A stretch of DNA of 64,000 nucleotides from Lota lota (Eukaryota; Chordata; Actinopteri; Gadiformes; Lotidae): assembly GCA_026745465.1 (NCBI GenBank), contig JACYXH010000348.1:1-64000 (forward strand). Direction: 5' to 3'. The notes below the pieces were generated by a model. It searched no databases. It was given only the letters and a program-made list of their open reading frames with translations, and was not told the DNA's origin. The position numbers and the translations under genes are program-made. Positions within the stretch are counted from its first letter, which is position 1. Each line of letters begins with the position of its first letter. Shown one piece after another: positions 60,209-64,000 of the stretch.

Positions 60209-62041
60209 ATGGTAAAGAATAGGGACAGAGGCAGGGACCTGCTTGGTGTTCCCCTCCTGGACCGGGTGAGGATGGAGCACATCTGGCGGGTTCAGAAGAG
60301 GCACGTCAAGTGCATCCAGGACCTGCCAGGTGTGTCTCTCTACACAGAGACCGGCACCACCACCACCAAGGAGGGTGTCGTCCTTACCAAGTACAGGTGT
60401 GCCCGATGTTCAACGTCCCTGGAGTCCTTTCACTGCCATCTGAACCGGTTTATTCCAGGTGAGTTTCAATAGCATCACCATTATTGATTTACAATGACGA
60501 CCATTTACCTTTATTGGTAATTTAGATGTTTGCACAATATAGTAAACCTATCAATCATGAGTGTATGATTTTCTACTTTCAGGGACCCAGGCCAATGACC
60601 TCAACTTCCAGCTGTACCTGTTGGACGGGCTAACCAGGTGGAACCAAGACCGGGCTGCTGCTGCTGTGGCAGAGAAAATGTCAGCTCTACTCAGCTACTC
60701 GGGGGACCTGGTGCAGTGTGTGAACACATACGGCTCCAAGGTGTTTGGACGGAAGTATGTCCCCTCCTTCCGGCCCCCTGCCAAGTACACTGGTAAGTTA
60801 CACTGAATAGGGATTACATACAATACTCAACATATATCGTTCTTTTGTGTGCTTGTGCTTCACACTTGAAATGTAAATGAAATGACTACCAGGCATGTAT
60901 ACGTTTGAAATAAAATGTCTTTAACTCTGCGAAACATTAGATTCACATATCTGCATGTTCTAATATTGCTGTTACAAGTGATCATGTCATCAAATAATAA
61001 TACGTTAACAAGTCATAATAAGAAAGTACTATAATAAAATCATAACATGAATGTGGGGGTGCACATTTCTATCTATAATCAGACCAACATTAACATGAGT
61101 TCCACACGTGTTGATATACTTATTCTACTAACTCCATTATTGTTTTCATTCCCAGGAGAGATGATAGGTATCGACTACCTCTACAGGCAGACCGGGAGCA
61201 GCATGCAGGACGTAGATCCTGACTCTGAGGACACAGAAAACCTGCTGGAGAATTTGGCCGTGGACGACGACGCAGAGGATGAGGGCTTCCGGGAGGACAC
61301 CGCTGACCCAACAGTGGCTAGTCTGGAGGCCGTCTCTGCCTTCATTTTAACTGCCCCACCTCCTTCTCCTCCACCACCTGCACCTGCCCAGCCCTCCACC
61401 AGCGATGCCTGGCCAACTGCCTTACCTCCTTCTCCTCCACCACCACCTGCCCGTTTGTTCACTAGTGGTGCCTGGTCCTCTGCTCCACCTCCACCTGCCC
61501 AGTCATCTGCTGTCACCGCTCTGGGTGTCACCCCACAGGGTCCTGTACAGCAGTCAGTAAGTCTAGTTTAGAAATAGCAAAACATAACACCAGTCATATT
61601 TATTTCCTATTGGTCCAGCATCAATCATATATTTCTGTTCTTTTTCAGGCAGTGGATGTAAACAACATCCCGGGCCTGGACAGGGTGGACCGCCTGGCCG
61701 AGTATCTGGTTGGGCTGAGGAACCAGACCAGCCTGGCCCTCAGCGACCAGGACGTCAGCAGCATCGTCTGCATGTGGAAGGACCTTCTTCCCTATGACCA
61801 ACAGAAGGTGGTGTTTGCTGCACGGCACCAGGACAGGCTGCTCACTGGGCGCTTCAGGTCGCCCAAGAAGAAGGCTGAGTTCACGCCTAGTGTGGAGAGT
61901 GTGAGGAGGTGCACCATAACTTCCAGTGCATTTCCTGCACAATGGCCAGATTGCTGCCGCCTTGTAGAGTCCATCTTGGTGTCAAAACCCATCTACTGTA
62001 ATCAATTCAGCCCAGAACAATTCTCTAGGCGGTGGCGGTAG
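60209..62041 (+). CDS. unnamed multi-exon protein with LESFHCHLNRFIPG motif
   Basis: Four segments join in phase: 60209-60458, 60583-60792, 61156-61556 and 61649-62041. The product reads VRMEHIWRVQKRHVKCIQDL, YRCARCSTSLESFHCHLNRF, IPGTQANDLNFQLYLLDGLT, RWNQDR, VNTYGSKVFGRKYVPSFRPP, GEMIGIDYLYRQTGSSMQDV. An acidic then Pro-rich stretch follows, and then VDRLAEYLVGLRNQTSLALS and HQDRLLTGRFRSPKKK. A Cys-x2-Cys near residue 67 may bind zinc. I know of similar predicted fish proteins but no function or family name. The start at 60209 is the first Met in frame; a 5' exon may exist. It is transcribed away from the recombinase-like gene, whose first found exon lies about 580 bases upstream. The last segment may be truncated, because its end runs into a GGTAGAG repeat. 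Confidence 0.7.
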
Positions 62042-62222
62042 AGGTGGCTGAGGTAGAGGAAGTGGCTGAGGTAGAGGAAGTGGCTGAGGTAGAGGCGTCT
62101 GCTTAGGTAGAGGCGTCTGCTTAGGTAGAGGCGGTGGCTGAGGTAGAGGAGGTGGCTGAGGTAGAGACGGTGGCTGAGGTAGAGGCGGTGGCTGAGGTAG
62201 AGGCGGCTGAGGCGGTGGCGGA
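62033..62222. repeat. GTGGCTGAGGTAGAGG minisatellite (18-bp based)
   Basis: About ten units of ggtggctgaggtagaggc with tctgcttaggtagaggcg variants lie directly at the 3' end of the plus-strand gene. The stop codon of that gene (tag in cggtag) lies within the first unit. Confidence 0.93.
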
Positions 62223-62540
62223 CAATGCATCAAAGAAGGCCGGCACCAGGGGCCCTCGGCGAGTCATATCCTGACCAGAGGTGTCCTTGTGGTGATGGAT
62301 GGCGAGAGGCTGGTCAGACTGCGTTGGCCCTATAAACAGGGCATCGGCTGTACCCTGTAACCTCGGCGCGATAAGCTCCGCGCCGGCCACCGGCACAGCG
62401 ACGCACACGGTGTCCGCCATCATGGCAGCGCTCCTCTCGTTGTGCCTGATGGAATGCAGTGATATTGATCATCTTCAGCATCTTCTGGCCAATATTAATG
62501 TTCTAACAATCACCGCATGACATGCTGAAACACACAAGTC

Positions 62541-63934
62541 TTACCACAGCAGGAGGATGCGCTGGTTCACCTCGAACAGCTGGATGGGGGCGGCTGCCAT
62601 GAGGGAGCTACTGTTGTAAACATTGTGGCGTATGCGACAGTAGTCCCTCCTGATAACCCCCCAGTGGTTCACCCTGACCCCGGCGATGGTGCGGCCCTCA
62701 TAGTGGGTACGGCACAGCTCCAAAGAAAATGGCTTCCACCATCCTGCTGGCTTTTGGAGTCTGTGCCACACCGGAGCCCTGCCCAATGAAGACGCTGCAC
62801 ACAGAGAGAGGGAGAGAGAGAAATCCTGTGCTATACAGACTGTATTTACATCACAAACAATTTATTTGAGCTTTAAATGCACATGCTATGCTAACCGTGT
62901 CACGCTGTTCACGCCGGGCATAAGGGCGTTGCGTGAACGCCTCGCCCTGAAGCGGCCGTGAACCAGCCTGTTCTGGTGGTGTGGTTGGAAGGAGACAGCC
63001 GCCTTGTCCCTATCTGACAGCCTCTGCCAGAGGGCGGTTATCTCCCTCACCTGCCTCTGGGTGATGAAGGCAGCTCCACCAGGGCATGGGCCAGTCGGAC
63101 GACGTGCTGGTAGCCGCTGAAACCGTCAGGGCCGCGTACCTCCTGCGACAACCAAGTTAAATGTTTTCAATACACACGGACGCTCCTCACAAACACCATT
63201 ATAAACGACAACAGACTTGAGTGGTTATGTCCTCTTCCATGTCCTCCGGGGCGGCGGCGGCAGGCGGAGAGAGAGGCCTGGCCGCACGGAGAAGACGAAC
63301 TGCATATCCTCCAGCTCCTCTGTGAACACCTCGTCCTGCTCCTCCTCGACCTCTTCCGTGCCGTCTGGAACGTCGGGATCCTCGCCGGGGTCATCCGGCA
63401 GCACGTCGCCCGTCTGGGAGTAGAGGTACTCCACCCCGATCAGCTTCCCTGAACACAGTGGACAGAAACAGAGGGGATTACTTCATTTGGCCTGTGGAAG
63501 CCGGCAGTTGCCAACGCGCTAAATGAGCTGACAGCTTACCTGTGTACTGGCCGGGCTGGGTGTAGTTCTCCACCAGCGTCCGACCCAGGAGCTCTTGGGT
63601 GAGCAGGTTGAAGCCGTGCTGCAGCCGGGCGTCGTAGCAGCGCAGCGCCGTCCTGCCCCGGTTCTCGTTCCACATGACCAGACCCTCCAGCGCCTGGAAG
63701 TGGAGGGCACTGGCGGACGTGCCTGTGACAGGGAAGTGAGGGGGAGAAAATGAGTTCAAGACAGACGCAAGCAAGCACGCACGCACACACACACACCTCA
63801 AGTCGAACACACTCGGACGTATGCGTTTCATGCTCACCTGGAATGAAGCGGCACAGGTGGAGGTGAAACGACTCCAGGGATGTCGAGCCTCTGGCGCAGC
63901 AAAAGACGGAGAGCCACACGTCCAGCCGAACCAT
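62541..63934 (-). pseudogene. convergent paralogue of the LESFH...RFIPG gene, frameshifted, cut by window edge
   Basis: Minus-strand segments in order: 63838 upward (CARGSTSLESFHLHLCRFIP); 63540-63722 (GTSASALHFQALEGLVMWNE, NRGRTALRCYDARLQHGFNL, NYTQPGQYTG); from 63448 (KLIGVEYLYSQTGDVLPDDP and an acidic stretch); about 62886-63145 (GYQHVVRLAHALVEL, AFITQRQVREITALWQRLSD, HHQNRLVHGRFRARRSRNAL); and 62565-62795 (ASRMVEAIF, LCRTHYEGRTIAGVRVNHWG, AAPIQLFEVNQRILLLW). Each aligns in order with the plus-strand gene at 60.2-62.0 kb. Single-base breaks occur near 63260, 63075 and 62727. The 5' part lies beyond 64000. It is either decayed or affected by sequence errors. Confidence 0.65.
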
Positions 63935-64000
63935 CAGCTGGTCCCACTAGCCAAACATGGAGGCGGCCTGAAGACAAAATGGAATACATCTTGTAACATC

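Overview
The window is vertebrate genomic DNA, almost certainly from a teleost fish. It has spliced genes with GT/AG introns, long (CA)n/(GT)n tracts, very dense minisatellites, and fish-type transposons (a Tc1-like element, several hAT elements, a Ty3/gypsy remnant with integrase placed before reverse transcriptase, and an L2-like LINE tail). The gypsy gene order is that of the Gmr1 group, first described from cod. Together with the extreme tandem-repeat load this makes a gadiform fish a reasonable but unproven guess.

About 8.8-47.4 kb holds one large minus-strand gene, read as trpm7 (TRPM7 channel-kinase). I could place about 31 exons with matching splice sites and phases. They run from the N-terminal segment (47.3 kb) through the TRPM homology region (46.5-31.2 kb), the S2-S6/pore segment (23.6-21.4 kb), the TRP box and coiled coil (21.1-17.9 kb), a Ser/Gly/Pro-rich linker, and the alpha-kinase domain (10.2-8.8 kb). 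The copy is unusual. Single-base frameshifts sit in several exons. An internal two-exon cassette occurs three times in tandem (34.8-41.8 kb). Exon ends with their splice donors have been duplicated. The Cys-rich third exon, the pre-S1/S1 exons and the last kinase exons were not found. Either the gene is decaying or the assembly is imperfect here; sequence alone cannot decide.

About 0-8.8 kb, on the 3' side of trpm7, is a transposon graveyard: an LTR-like segment (about 1-410), a truncated Tc1-like transposase (1.55-2.54 kb), a 22-bp palindromic minisatellite, a Gmr1-like gypsy remnant with its 3' LTR (3.6-5.94 kb), and a hAT C-terminal fragment (7.4-7.8 kb). Inside trpm7 introns lie a nearly complete hAT element with an 8-bp target duplication (26.4-28.9 kb), a second, deleted hAT (29.0-30.8 kb), and an L2-like LINE tail inside a minisatellite (19.8-20.4 kb).

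About 47.4-54.5 kb is upstream intergenic DNA with a CpG-rich patch, several minisatellites and long (GT)n tracts.

About 56.2-64 kb holds the most unusual content. A minus-strand gene of at least seven exons encodes a protein with the residue layout of a tyrosine recombinase. A divergent plus-strand gene and a convergent minus-strand paralogue, cut by the window edge, encode a protein family marked by LESFHxHLxRFIPG that I do not recognise by name. This cluster could be a large recombinase-type mobile element with accessory genes, or domesticated descendants of one, and is the best candidate here for something undescribed.
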